Assembly (NCBI GenBank): GCA_022036555.1
Contig: CM039140.1
Location: 248,001 to 312,000, forward strand
Reading direction: 5' to 3'
Length of the DNA: 64,000 bases
From: Microstegium vimineum
Lineage: Eukaryota > Streptophyta > Magnoliopsida > Poales > Poaceae
The notes beneath the pieces were generated by a model. The model was not told where the DNA came from. It was given only the letters and a program-made list of their open reading frames with translations, and did not search any database. Position numbers and translations under genes: made by a program. How positions within the stretch are numbered: position 1 is the stretch's first letter; every line of letters starts with the position of its first letter. Positions 32,339 through 44,569 of this stretch are shown here, piece by piece.

Positions 32339-33636
32339 CTACGTTCGTTCGCCCGGAGTGGAGGAGGGGAGTGAATGCTGAACCTGAAAAAAAAATCAAT
32401 CCTGAATTTGCTGGCATTTTGGTATAGGGCTTCTAGAGCATTAGCTTCAACACTAGTGAGGCACTGTAAGCAGGAGCCGGATGAAGCTCCAAAATGCTAG
32501 CTTCTCCGACTTCATTACTTACTCAAGTCATTTTGTCATTTTGTTGGAAACAGTTCATCAAAACAGGCTTGACTTCTATCCGGAAAACTTGGCCGGGTCG
32601 GCAAAATTTTGTTTTTAGTTGGATAGGCTTCGGTTGGTATGTTGGGCTGACTTCTTTTGTGGGCCGGGCGGGAAGGTCTACTGTACTAGACTCCTTATGG
32701 GCCGGGCCAGTTATGCATGTTTCCTACTTGGTCTGAAAAGAGAAGGAAGAAGAAAAAAACAGAACCACTAGTAGTACTATTGATGTGGCTCCTTGCTGCA
32801 ATGGACTGCAAGTGGCAGCAGGTAGTTAGAGCAGTTAGTACAGCGTTGCACGTTGCAATGCTTCTTCTCTTCTCAACCATTCGACCACCGACCGGGCATG
32901 TGGCCCATAGAGAAATGCGTGTGGGTCAATGGCTAGCTGGAGATGGAGGAGGCCATAGGCCATGGATACTAGGAGTAGGCCGGTTAGTTCCGGTACTCCA
33001 TCGCCATGGTATTCAGCGGCAGGAGGCGCGAGATTGCGGGATCTTGTGCCTGGCGCTGCCCAGCCGGCCCTGAAACCCAACCCAACACCCCACGACGGTG
33101 CGCGTCGGGGGAGGTAAACAATGGCGCAGGGGAGGCGTCCGGACGCAGCTTCCGTCGCCGGTCGCCACCTAAATTTCCGAGAGCTCTAAATGCATGCGAC
33201 CGCGTGGAGTGAGTCTATAGCTGCTCGCGATATATCTTGCAGTTTAACGTACTCCTACCTTTGCATGGCTCACATGATCGTCGTCCTTCCTATAACGCCA
33301 GCGAAACCAAGTTTTACAACAAACTGCATGCAGGCCGGTCTGCAGCTCTAGCTAGTCTGTTGATCTACTCCTACCCTACTTACTAGTAGCTAGTGAAAAC
33401 TGTCCACTGTCCGCGCGTGAAAAGACGAGCGATCACCCTCGTTTTTCCTACCGCAACTAAGGCAAACTCACAGATCAAAGATTCGTTTTATGCAAGCAAT
33501 GCAGTTCTATATGCTTGGAGCTGGATCGGAGGATGGAGCCGTAGAAGTATAGCTAGCTATAGGGGAGAACGAAAGAAATGGTTTTTAAACTGCACACAAA
33601 CATGCCAGACAAACTTATTCTCTCGTGCGACGGGCT
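32339..33636. other. Intergenic between the 32-kb gene and the peptide gene
   Basis: No TATA box is evident immediately upstream of 32,338. The rest contains no recognisable gene. The two flanking genes are divergently oriented, so both promoters should lie here. Confidence 0.5.
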
Positions 33637-33648
33637 TATATATATATA
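33637..33648 (+). promoter_or_regulatory. TATA box of the secreted peptide gene
   Basis: TATATATATATA, followed by a GA-rich stretch, lies 179 bp before the ATG at 33,827. A start near 33,670 is expected. Confidence 0.6.
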
Positions 33649-33826
33649 GAGAGAGAGCCATGCCAATGCAAAGCCACAAAAGCTATAGCTACTCTCTAAC
33701 CCACAAACTCCTGTTACTTTGTGGCTACTTACGTATTGCTACAAAAAAAAGCTAGCACTGATCAAGTAAAGGTCTTTAGATAGAAGAAGAAAGGTGTAGG
33801 GCTTCTTCATCAACCTCTCGTCCAAG

Positions 33827-34048
33827 ATGTCCGAGTTCAGAGCAGCGGTCCTGATGACCGTTTTGCTCCTCGCCGTGGCTCTCTCCTCCACTCTACTTAT
33901 TACTTCCGTGGAGGCGGCCAGGCGGCTGCCGACGGAGGGGCAGTACGACGCCGGCCACCGCATGCTGCATGAGAGGGCGAGGTCGCTGATCATGGCGTGG
34001 GTAGCGCAGCTTACCCAAGGGCCGAGCCCTAGAGGCCCTGGACACTGA
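33827..34048 (+). CDS. PIP-like secreted signalling peptide precursor, 73 residues
   Basis: MSEFRAAVLMTVLLLAVALSSTLLITSVEA is a clear signal peptide with a likely cut after VEA. A short variable region follows, and the protein ends QGPSPRGPGH. The PAMP-induced peptide (PIP/PIPL) family has one or two C-terminal SGPSxxGxGH motifs that are released and sensed by receptor-like kinase 7 in Arabidopsis. This protein fits in length, secretion and C-terminal position. The first motif residue is Gln instead of Ser. The gene is intronless with its own TATA box and polyadenylation signals. IDA and CEP peptides are less good matches: no PIPPS core and no typical CEP ending. Confidence 0.75.
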   Translation: MSEFRAAVLMTVLLLAVALSSTLLITSVEAARRLPTEGQYDAGHRMLHERARSLIMAWVAQLTQGPSPRGPGH

Positions 34049-34313
34049 AGAGGTTCAGTCTCTTCAGATGGAGCCAGCTCCTGCTGCATGCACTGCACGT
34101 ACGTGTACGTTGCCCCACGACAGTATATTCTTCCGACTAGCTTTGTTTCACGCTTTAGTCAGGAGAATGAAAACCTCATAAGTATTTTAATATTTTCTCT
34201 TCCCGGCCGGAGCTTTTCTAGCTAGGACCCACGCGCGATGTGTAGTTGTTCATCGCTCATATATATGTGTACTTGCTTCAATTCCAGCACTATCTGCAGT
34301 GTGTCTATGATCA

Positions 34314-34330
34314 AATAAATAAGCAATAAA
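34314..34330 (+). terminator. Polyadenylation signals of the peptide gene
   Basis: AATAAA occurs at 34,314-34,319 and again at 34,325-34,330, about 270 nt after the stop codon. Confidence 0.5.
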
Positions 34331-36785
34331 GTGGAGCAACAGAGTGAAATCATAGCTTATATAATGGCACAATATATATATTATATGTTTTCTGGTGTAA
34401 CATTTCGTGGAAATAAATTGGAGTTTTATTTTTATCTAGTTATTATGGGCAATAATTTTAATTTGGTGAACGTACTCTCAAAAAAAGTTCATGATGATTT
34501 TCTTTTTCTTCACTAGAATTGAAACTTAACAATATTGCACATCAGGCAAGTTTACAGATATCATTAACAATAAGGAACATATTGTTTTCTATGGAATATA
34601 TGGAAGTCCACTGGCTTTATCTTGTTGATAATTCATACAAGTATATAATTGAGATATATATGGTTCAATTAGGACAATCCACGTTGCAAAAATCAGCTGA
34701 TAATACACTTCACTCCTTTTTTCACAATATGATGAGCATGGCACTTCGATGTCGATATATATGTTCATCTATCAGCACTACTCTAACACTATTTTTCAAT
34801 GAACGAACAGACTTTTCCTCTCACAATAAATCAGCTAGCATAAACATCTAAATTTTAGTGAAATGAACAGGGCCATGGGTGGTGGAACACTTACTTCAAT
34901 TCACTAGGTCATGATGAGTACGGGCATCACCACTCAAAAATCTAAATGCATTGTGCAATATGAAATGGACGACTCACTGTTACACACCTATGTGATGATG
35001 CGCTATTGACAAAAAAAAAATGTGCCTGAGTAGTCAAAAAAAGAGAAACCGTATAAAAACTGCGCCATGTTGTAACCTTAACTATAGCAGATTCTAGGTG
35101 AAATAACACCCTTGTAAAAGTATAACTGAAACTTTCCCGTTGATCTGTAGTTCAACTAGATCATTTGTGAACTCAACTAGCAACATGAGACGTATACAAC
35201 GTGGGGACCCAATCGAGGTTTAATCTGGGGTTTTGTCTATGCACCTCGATACAAAAAAAAAAGGACATGTTGACTAATTTTACTGGCTCAGATGAATTGT
35301 GTGGCTGCAGTGAAAAGTGCATGCACCCGGCCCAGCCCAGGGGGCACACAGTGTACGAAGAAGGCCGTAAAGGCACGACACATGCCTGAAATGGAAATGA
35401 CACGTTCCGTTTTCTACCTTTTTGGCTTTTTTTCACTTCGGGTAGAAAAAGGAACCAATGAAAATGTAAATGCTCGGTTCATGGCCAACATATGTGTCGT
35501 CGTGTTCAATCACAAAGTGAGTAATTTATTTTCGATCACTTAAAAGATTTGCACGTATTTATATTATGTCTTAGCGACGTCCATAGTTTCTTGTATAGGA
35601 TAGCCCTTAGCATATTATGATACCATATTACTCTCTCCACTTCGAAATAATATGTGTATTTTGATAAGAAAAAGTTATACAAACTATTCTTACAATAGCA
35701 TTGTCATTAACTAAAGTGTCAATACCATCTCTTCTCAGTGGCATTTTGAATATAAGTTTGTTGATGTAAGCTGTAGATTTTCATATAATATATAAAAAAA
35801 TTGTTAGTCAAAATTTATAGAATTTAACCTTTTCTGCTATGAAATACTTTAATTATTTAGGGGAGAAACACCATGCAACTAACAAGCGAATACTTTTTTT
35901 TTAATCCACTAACAAACCAATACTATATGGGCATAGAGTGAACATTGGAGATTGGACTAAAGTACTAAAGTAAACAAGAGAATATAAGAGCAACGGCTTA
36001 TATAGTACTAGAAAAAAAAAACTAGATCCAACCACGGAGTAATCAAGGTTTTTTTTTCTTATTATTAATTAATAAGAAGAAATAGAAGCCCAAGTTTGAA
36101 TTAGATGATCACTTCTGGTCCAAAAAAAAATTGGGTGGGTGCATCCCCCCCCCCCCCCCCCCCCCACACCCCCCACCCACACCCACCCCCGGCTGATGCA
36201 CGCGCCCGTGTCACCGGCTGTAATCAAAGGGCCAACATGCGAGGCGCACCTAGCCGGCTCCCCTCGGCTCCTCGCATGCACACACCAGGCTCCAGCACGG
36301 CTTCTCAGCTCAAGCGTGAGCACGGCTTGTCCTTGAGTACAGGCTACCTGATGCCTAGAGGCGGAGGCAGAGGAGGCGGCGAGGCGACGGCGGGCTTGCG
36401 GCTGAGTCAAGTAGCAGTAGATCATCCCGCACCGACCCGGCCTACCGCCGTGGAGATTGCACGCATCTCGTCAGAGGACGAGGCGAAGATTGCACGCGTC
36501 CTGTCTCGATAGAAGTAGTTCCGCCGCAGTGCAGCACATCATCAGGTCGTCAAATGCGTCCACGAGGAAGCGCGCCGACCTGGCTACGCTCCCACAAACA
36601 GCGCGGCCGCCTCACCCAGACAGGTAACGAAACAAGGTCAAAATTCAGTTCTGGGCACAAGCATGGTTGTGCTGAGTTTCTTATTTGGCTGATCCTTGTA
36701 GAAGCTTGTGTGCGTTGAAGCAAGCTCTACGATGTGGCTGGTGGTTATAGCATGTCTGATGAGCAAAAATCTATAATACCACTAA
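34331..36785. other. Intergenic with possible MITE remains and a C21 tract
   Basis: CTCTCTCCACTTCGAAATAATATG at 35,630 resembles a Stowaway end, without a clear partner. A run of 21 C lies at 36,145-36,165. GC-rich open frames at 36,105-36,512 have no family motif or splice support and I do not call them genes. Confidence 0.4.
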
Positions 36786-37054
36786 GGTGCTGTTTGGTTT
36801 CAAGAAGTGCAACGGCAACGTAAAGTTAATCATTCACAGGGGGTAACGGGAAGGGAAACGATTGGTTCCGATTTTGTTTGGTTCCCTGACGGTTAATAGG
36901 CAGCTGCTTGCAGGACGCGCGCGCGAGTGCTTCCCCACCACCATCGGACGTAATCCATATACTGAAGATTCGTAACTGTTCCCGTGCAAACAGATCGAAA
37001 TCCATTTGCACTGTAAACAGGTCACGTCACAAAATAAGCCAACCAAACAGCACC
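36786..37054. mobile_element. Tourist-like MITE, 269 bp, TSD TAA
   Basis: Inverted termini GGTGCTGTTTGGTT and AACCAAACAGCACC, with TAA on both sides (36,783-36,785 and 37,055-37,057). A related element lies at 57,873-58,155. Confidence 0.8.
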
Positions 37055-37063
37055 TAAGTGATA

Positions 37064-37295
37064 CTCCATCCATCCCAAATTGTAAGTCAATCCAAGAATC
37101 TTGGAGAGACAAAGTTTATAAAGTTTGACCAAATTTATATAATATGATAATAACATATTTGATATCAACTAAATATCATTAGATTCTTTATTAGTTATAG
37201 TTCCATACTATACCTATTTGATGTCATAAATCTTTATGTTTCTCTCTATAATCTTTGGTCAAACTTAAAATGTTTTGACTCTCTTTATTAGTGCC
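37064..37295. mobile_element. Stowaway-like MITE, right end lost
   Basis: Starts CTCCATCCATCCCAAATTGTAAG after TA (37,062-37,063) and continues with the usual AAGAATCTTGGAGAG and AAGTTTGACCAAATTTATA text. The matching right terminus is absent. It begins only 9 bp after the neighbouring Tourist-like element. Confidence 0.6.
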
Positions 37296-37919
37296 CGACG
37301 AAGCTGAAACATTTGTTAGGATTGTTGTTGCAAGGTGCAGGCTGCACAGAAGATGAGAAGAACAGACACCATCCTGCATTATGATGTTCTATGTAAGACC
37401 ACCATCCTCTTGTGCAAATGAGAATGGGAGTCGCCCTACCAAAGGAAGCAGCGAGGCCACCAAAAGATAGGATGGTGGACAAGCATTGTACGTAGCTGAT
37501 TTAATGTCACTTGCTCAACTGCCTTGCGCAGTATTAGAAAGATCTGCCACCAGATTAGGGTGCCAGCTGGCCTTGAAGGCCCACGAGTAGGAGTCCCACT
37601 CCCACTCCCACTCGCTTCTGGTGATGGAGTAGTAATTGTGCCGGGTCATGCCTGTTAGCTGCTGCCGGATGGTGGCGTCGTTGCCCAGCCGCACGGCCCG
37701 TGCGCCCTCAGGCACCAGGACCATGTCGTTCTGCTGCTGCCCGGGCTCGATGTGCTCCACGAACCCTGAGGTCTCCCAGTAGGGTATGGAGTTTTGACCA
37801 ATCACCCTTTTTTTCGCGAACATGTGCTGAAACACAAGCTTTTCATTAAGACATCAGGGCCTTGGTGCTGCAAGGCGTAGACCAACACAGATAGCGCGAC
37901 TAGAAGAAGCAACCAAAAA

Positions 37920-40900
37920 CTAAACATCTGTTACTGCGAACAGGATAGCCAGCGACCTAAAACCCGCTTGGATCCATTGATCCCCTTCTTCAGTGATTAA
38001 TCTCAGGAGCTCCATTGTTTGGATGGCCTCCCTTTTAAACACTCTTCGGTTTCGTTCCCCCCATATAGACCAAGTTACCAACAGGATCAAAGTGTCGATG
38101 CCCTTGCGGTTCTGATCAGTAAGACATTCATCACGCCATCTCAACCACCAGCAGACCAAGCGCTCGTTGGGGAGAGGCGCCGGTAGCTGGAGCCGCAGAC
38201 GGTGGCATAGCCGTGACCATAATTCCCTGGCATAGACACAAGCAACGAACAAGTGATCAGCAGTTTCATCCTCTTGGTCGCATAGCGCGCATTCACTTTC
38301 AGTTTGCAGATTGTGTCGTCGTCTTCGGCTTGCTGTCCATAATCTTCCATGGAGCGATAGCCAAAAAAAGAATTTGACTTTGGCGGGTGCAGCAGTTTTC
38401 CATAGTTCTTTCGCCCCCAATAACTGGCCCGATCCCAGGAAGAAGGCCCGGTAAGTCGATGAGGCCGAGTAACTGCCATTAGCTGCCCATTTCCAAACAA
38501 AACGATCCGGGGTCATGGGTTGTAGAACTGTACCCTGCACTAGCTCCCACACTCTAACATAATCGCAAAGAACCTGCGTGGTAAGAGCTCCAACAATGTC
38601 CCTGACCCATCTCATGTTCGTTAGTGCGTCAGCCACTGAGCGTTTCCTTCCTGTTCTTGAGATTGCCTTGCATAGAAATGGCGCAAATGTATCCAGAGAT
38701 CCAAAAGATAACCATTTGTCAGTCTAGAACCGCGCTGATCTGCCATCCCCAATGACGATAGAAAGGGAGAGCTTGAACATTTGTTGAACACATTTCTCAG
38801 AAGAAGACGACAGCAGCTCCCAACCCCTTCCAGTATCGGTCCGTTTAAGCCATTCCCATCGTAATCTAAGAGCATACCCGAAAAACCTGAGGTCCAACAT
38901 ACCTAGGCCACCATTCTCAAGTGGACTGCAGACCGTTCGCCAGGCAACCTTGCAGTGTCCCCCGGCGCATGAAGAGGTGCCCTTCCACATGAAAGCTCTC
39001 CTACACTTATCAATCTGCGCCACAGCCCAAGGGGAGAGACATGTGGCAATAGAAGTGTGCACCGGGATGGCCGACAATGTCACTTTTGCGAGTGTAGTTC
39101 GACCTGCAATTGTAAGCATCCCGGCCTTCCAAGTGGGCAGCCGTGCTGCCACTGCATCCACCAAAGCCTGTTCCTCTGAACGCCTCAATCTGAAAACTGA
39201 GAGTGGGATGCCAAGGTATTTAGTAGGTAGATGCGCTAGCTGGCATGGGAAGGAGTTGATCACTGCATCAATCAGTGTAGGTGTATAGTGAATCGGCGTT
39301 GCAACACATTTCTCTGGATTGGAGATCAAGCCCGACGTTCCCGCGAAGACTTCCAGAATTGCAGCTAGGCTTTGCAGATCTTGTTGAGAAGGTGACAGGA
39401 ATACCACCACGTCATCGGCATAAAAAAACGCCTGGTGCATGATCCTATGCCCTGGCAGTGCTTTGAATAGACCTCGTTGATCTGCAACTCTGAATAGGGA
39501 GTTCAACACTTCCATTGCGATGACAAACAACATTGGAGAGAGAGGGTCACCCTGGCGTAGACCCCGCTGGTGAGCAATTCTTGAACCCGGCCGTCCATTA
39601 ACCAAGATCTTGGTGCTTGCAGAGGAGAGTAGCATTGCCATCCAGTCATTCCATCTGTGTGGAGAGCCCATATGTTGCAAAATTTGCAGGAGGAAGGTCC
39701 AGTCTACCGAGTCAAACGCTTTCGCAATATCGATTTTCATGAGAATGGAGGGAACTCGACATTTATGCAGCCATCTGCAGGTGTGTTGGACCGATCTGAA
39801 GTTATCATGCAAACATCTTCCCTTAATGAAGGTGCTCTGGTTGCTGTTGATCAAGTCAGAGAGGTAGGGAGCTAGGCGATTAGCCAAGGCCTTGGAGAAC
39901 AACTTGCTAAAGCTGTGGATTAGGCTTATTGGCCTATAATCCTTGATCCGGGAAGGGTTACTTTTCTTCGGTAGCAACACCATGAGAGCACCATTTAGAA
40001 TAAAGAAGCTTCTTTGATCCAGGGGCCAGAGGGCATTGAACACAGCGACTATATCCTGCTTGATGATCTGCCAGGTGGCTTTGTAAAAAGCACCAGTAAA
40101 CCCATCCGGACCTGGGGCTCGATCACCTGGGATTTCATGGATGGTTGCCCAGATCTCCTCCGTGAAACAAGAACACAGGTGGTGCAAGTCTAACTGTGGT
40201 AGAGCTAGTTGATTCAAGTCCAGGCTATGCTCCCTATAGAAAGGTTCCACGAGAATTTGGTTGAAGTATTGATACAAAGCTTCAGACTTGTCACTATCAC
40301 TGGTAATGCATACCCCCTCGTGATCCAGCGAGTGAATCTGGTTCTTGCGATTCCTATGACACGCTTGTAGGTGAAAATATCTCGTATTTGCATCACCATC
40401 TTCCAATGCCCGAATGCGGGATTGCTGCCTGAGCATTGATCTTGACAGGGATGTTAGCCCCAAGCATCGAAATTTGAGGTCCCTGCGCAAACTAGCCTCC
40501 TCCGGCGTCAGCTGCCGACCTTCTTGGGCAACCTCTAACTGTTGAATAATCTCCCGTGCCATAAGCAGCTGCAAGCGAGTATTTCCCACAAATTTTGCAC
40601 TCCAGCTTTGCAACTCCTTTACAGTGTTCCTGAGTTTGAAGTCAAGTGTGCGGCATGGATCAACATTGATCAGTGGACAGACCCAGGCCCGCTTAACCAC
40701 CTCCTCAAAACCCTCAAATTTGAGCCAGATGGACTCAAAGTGGAACCTTGGCTTTGCCCAACGTACTGTCGACAACGATAGAAGTAAAGGTGCATGATCC
40801 GAACAATCAGTTGACAAGCTTCGTAGATGGTGAGTCGAGAAAGATTCTAACCAATCCGCATTAGCAAACGCCCGGTCAATCCGTTCCAAAGTTGGATGAT

Positions 40901-41486
40901 TGCGTTCGTTGCTCCAGGTGTACAAGCGACCATGCAAGAACAGCTCCGTCAGTTCAGTGTCATTGAGCAGCCTGCGAAAGCGTCGCATAGCGCGAAGATT
41001 CAGTCTCGTGTTATTCTTATCTTGCGCCATGTATATCATGTTGAAGTCCCCACATATCAACCAAGGTCCGGTAATTCTAGCGTAGGCATCCCGGACATCA
41101 GTTAGGAACGTCGTTTTTCTCCCCACATCGTGAGGGCCATAGACAACAGTAAGCCACCAGCTCACCGAAGTGGCGCCGTACATGGACAGTTTGACGGTGA
41201 GCGAGAACAAGGTGGAAGACATATCAGTCCCGACCCAGTTGGCCCGACGCCATCCCACAAGAATGCCCCCCCTGGCATCCTCCGCCGGCAAGACGAAATA
41301 ATCGAAATCAATTCCCATTACATCGAAAATCATATCCGCAGACCATACAACGACTTTTGTCTCCTGGATGCATACAATTGCGACTTGTTCCTGAACCAGG
41401 AACTCACGGACACAACATCTACGTGCTCGACGATTTAAGCCGCGCACGTTCCAAACTAGAATGTTTCCTTGTTCCATAAAAGACAC
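37920..41486 (-). pseudogene. LINE ORF2: endonuclease-reverse transcriptase, single internal stop
   Basis: ATG at 41,486. APE-type endonuclease motifs: NILVWNVRGLNRRARR, CIQETKV, GDFNMIY and SDHAPLLL (residues about 1-235). Reverse transcriptase: APGPDGFTGAFYK, NQSTFIKGRCLHDNF, FDSVDWTFL, RQGDPLSPMLF and FYADDVVVFLS. A TAG at 38,724-38,726 lies after GDGRSARF, where Trp is expected (RFWTDKW). Beyond it the same frame is open to 37,920 with the zf-RVT domain (FFFWLSLHGRL, CALCDQEDETADHLFVAC). Apart from that stop the 1,188-codon frame is intact. Confidence 0.92.
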
Positions 41487-41514
41487 ATTTAAACGACATG
41501 GATTGGCGGTTCGC

Positions 41515-44321
41515 TCAGACCTCGATTCCCGGCATCAGGGGCATGGGTCCAGCCCTGTTGAGCAGCACATCAAGAGCATTACGTTTACCTTTTGAGATTG
41601 GCTCTTTGAAGGTCGTTTGGAACTCCTCAAAAGACGCCGTATCAACCGACTCAATAGCCTTTTCAAGACCCATCTTTATGAGAAGCACCTTTCGTGCCTG
41701 GAGGTGTGGCTTGGATGCCCTCCGCGCGCTCTTGGCGGCCAACCGCCCGCTACAACGAGGGACGTGTTCCCTGTTGGCGAGCCTTGATGTCCTTCTCCTT
41801 GGAGGGGTACTCAAAACGCCCCTCTCCATCGGGCACTTGATGTTGCGGATGAACTCATCAAGCAGTGCTAGCGCGGCCACAGCCACGGAGCTGGGCTGGT
41901 TTAACGGTGTAGCGGGCGTGCTTGGAGCAGCATCGGGAGTGAGCGGGCTTGGAGCAGTATCGACAGCAAACGTAGTGTCGGCCCCAAGGTCGCCACCTTG
42001 AGACACGACGAACTGATTCACTGGCCCATCAAAGTTATCACCTGAGGCCGCAAGCTGGACCGACGCCACAAGCTGGGCTGGTAAAGCATCATAACCATTC
42101 GGGTCGACTTGGGCCGGTATGACCTCACAGCCACCCCTGTCCTTTTCAGCTGTGGAGACAGGGCATGGGTTGGCCCCTGGGCGACGTTGCTTTCGACGCG
42201 AGCATCAGCTTTCGGCGGGGCGCAGAGGGATGCTTCGGCCAGCATTGGGTCTGTACCTGACATCTTGATAGGAGAGGGTGAGCAGACGGGACCCAAGGCA
42301 AGGTCAACATCCTGACCCAGCCAGTCAACACGACGCGTTCCCATGGTGGCGGGAATCCCGCCATTAGCTTCAAGGCGCTGCGGCACGCTGTCACGGGATG
42401 GGGCACTGCCGCAGATGAGGGGGCAGGTCGTGGTACCCAGCTGGGCCACGACCGGGCACGGTACCACCCCGACCATGATCACGTGCGAGCGCGGCCGAAA
42501 GGTGGGCCCAGACCCTCTACCGAGGCAGGGGTCCCCCTCACCGCCGAACCTCGACGTTCGCGGCCTAGACGAGCCACCGCCACCCTCCGAGAAGCCCGAC
42601 CAGTAGCCGTTGTAATTTCTATCTCCACTGTCGTCATCATCATCAGCGGCGCCTTCACCGTCGTCGGAAGACGACAGAGGCGTATTCCAATCCTAGATCT
42701 CGACGAGCTTGATCCTCACCAGGTACCGAAGGGCAGGAAGCTCGACATGTATGACCTCTTCGGGACGAAGGAAGAGCGGTGGGCCGCCGTCATGGGGCAC
42801 CGCCGGCTCAGGAATCACCATGATTTTTGCATCGGGGATGAGAACGCACCAAGCACCAGCGAACAGCTCGCGCGCATCATCCCGATCAACCCCCGCATTA
42901 GGACCGGCAAGCTCCACCATGGCACACGAGGAACCCAGGATGGTCTGGGCAATCTCCCTGGACCTTGCATGTGCCGGAATGCCGGACAGCCCGACGATCA
43001 CCCGGAACCTGAAAAACCCCGCTGATGCCATGGACAGGCGAGTCCATCGTCTCCAGCATAAAGAGAAAGGGGCATTGGCAGGTCCTGGCGTCCCAAGTAC
43101 GATCTCCAAATCCTCACGACGCTCAAACCGGACGATGAAGTCCTTCGGTCTATGGCGATGGATGAACACAACGTCATCTGCGATACCAAAGTTCTCTGCA
43201 AGGTAAGCGCGTACCATCGCCGGCGAGACCTCCGGCCTAGTGCCAACCACGAGCGTGACCAGGGCCATAGACAAGGCATCTTCCGCCTCCTGCAAGGCCG
43301 GCGAACGAGGGATGACAACCAACTGTAGCAGAGGATCAGCGGCACGCTCTGCTGGCGCAGCCGGCCGTCCTCTTGGCCCACGAGGTGGGGAACCGGCCTC
43401 CGCGGCCGAGCGTGCCACCACGGCAGCAGGGAGAGACCCCGACGGCCTGACAACGACATGTTGTGCCCCCAATGCCAGAGCAGGGAGGCGAGTCAGCATA
43501 GGCTGTGCGCCGAACTGGCCCGGGCCTGGCGTGGCGCGACCTGAGGAGGCCGACCGCGCGGAAGTAGAGTCCGACGTGCCTTGCACACGCGGCGAGTGCC
43601 AATGACGATGGCGCACCTCCCGGCAGTGACCCGAAGCCGAGGCCCGTGCCGGAGAGCGACCGCGCTTCCCTTCCCATTGACCAGGGGGCGGCGCAAGAGG
43701 ACAGTGGCGTGCCTGGTGACCCACTTGCTTGCACGTAAAGCACCTGGACGGGGATGTACAATCCGCCCAAACATGATCCTTCGCCAAGCAATTGAAGCAG
43801 CGACCGACGAGGTTACACGGTACTGGACGAGGCTGCTTCTGTGGAGCAGCACGCCTCCACTGTCGACGACTCTGCACTGGCCTGAAGCCATCATGGTCCG
43901 GTGCGGCGGACATACGCATGGGGTGAACGACAATGGATCTCAGACGGACAGGGGCCGCCGGCTCCGGGGGAGCGGGCTCCTGTCGTGCCGCACCCATGGA
44001 GGTGGATGCAGCAACATGACGGCGACGACGACGGTGACGTGTGGAGCGAGGGAGCGCTGGAGCCTTACCGCGACCCGTCAGTGGAAGCTCGGGAGCGTCC
44101 TCCCCAAAGTCGCTGAGTGAGTCCTCCGAGTCGGAGATCTGCAGCCTCGAAGCCGACCTCCCCGGGGATGGGGAGAAGGGCACCGCGTCAGGGTTGAGGG
44201 TGTTGTGGCTCGAAGTTCGGGCCACCTGCCCGAAGACTCCTTCCTCCATGGAGGCATACTCGTCATCTGAGGCCTCATCCGCCCAGGAACGACGCGAAGG
44301 AGAGCCGCGCTCCATGGCCAC
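41515..44321 (-). pseudogene. LINE ORF1 (nucleic-acid-binding protein), one stop and one frame change
   Basis: ATG at 44,321. An acidic/Ser-rich N-terminus is followed by two CCHC knuckles, CFNCLAKDHVWADC and CFTCKQVGHQARHC (C-X2-C-X4-H-X4-C), near 43,800-43,720. A DUF4283-like region (MVRAYLAENFGIADDVVFIHRHRPKDFIVRFE) lies at about 43,230-43,100. A TAG at 42,693-42,695 ends the 542-codon frame, but the same frame stays open beyond it (SSSDDGEGAADDDDDSG) to about 42,018. After a frame change near 42,050 the C-terminal basic part (RRRTSRLANREHVP ... LLIKMGLEKAIESVD) runs to 41,515, 29 bp before ORF2. ORF1 proteins coat LINE RNA. Confidence 0.8.
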
Positions 44322-44569
44322 GAGCTAGCACGGCACGAGGAGGATGGGGGAAAGGAGAGGTATGGGTGGCGAGGGGTGGACGCCGGGGCCGGGTGACGAC
44401 CGACGTTGGCGTGGAGGTGGACGCCGGGGCCGGAGTGGCCACCGGCGGGGCGGGGCTGAGGGACTTACCTCACCTCAGCTTGCTCATGTGATCTCTTGAC
44501 CAATCACCCTGGTCCCGTTCATCTGGAACTTGTCCGGACATTGCTCGAAGTTACTGTTTGGTAGTAGCC

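Larger units (their letters stand above)
37809..44495 (-). mobile_element. L1-type LINE, 6.7 kb, 15-bp TSD
   Basis: The element runs from its 5' end at 44,495 to a short A-tail (seven T on the plus strand, 37,808-37,814). Identical 15-bp flanks TTGACCAATCACCCT lie at 37,794-37,808 and 44,496-44,510. It carries ORF1 with CCHC knuckles and ORF2 with endonuclease and reverse transcriptase. The 5' untranslated part (44,322-44,495) is GC-rich. It looks full length, which is unusual for LINE insertions. Confidence 0.95.
37515..44569 (-). pseudogene. DUF642 pseudogene A, split by a LINE
   Basis: Exon 2 of a DUF642 gene is present in two pieces. The start (GLLPNSNFEQCPDKFQMNGTRVIGQ) is at 44,569-44,496 and the continuation (RVIGQNSIPYWETSGFVEHIEPGQQQ) is at 37,808-37,515. 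A 6.7-kb LINE separates them. The exon then loses the part between YYSIT and WDSYS, has a GAGTGG-type triplication (EWEWEW), and stops after about 105 codons. No exon 3 is seen, and exon 1 was not found. It is closest to gene C (TRVIGQNSIPxWETSGFVExIEPGQQQNDMVL), and even intron sequence is shared with gene C. Confidence 0.85.

Noticed and set aside
36105..36512. 135-codon GC-rich plus-strand frame after the C21 tract
   Set aside because: No start context, splice partner or family motif; the frame passes through polyproline from the C-run.
43581..44120. 179-codon plus-strand frame within the LINE
   Set aside because: Antisense shadow of LINE ORF1, which has clear CCHC knuckles on the minus strand.
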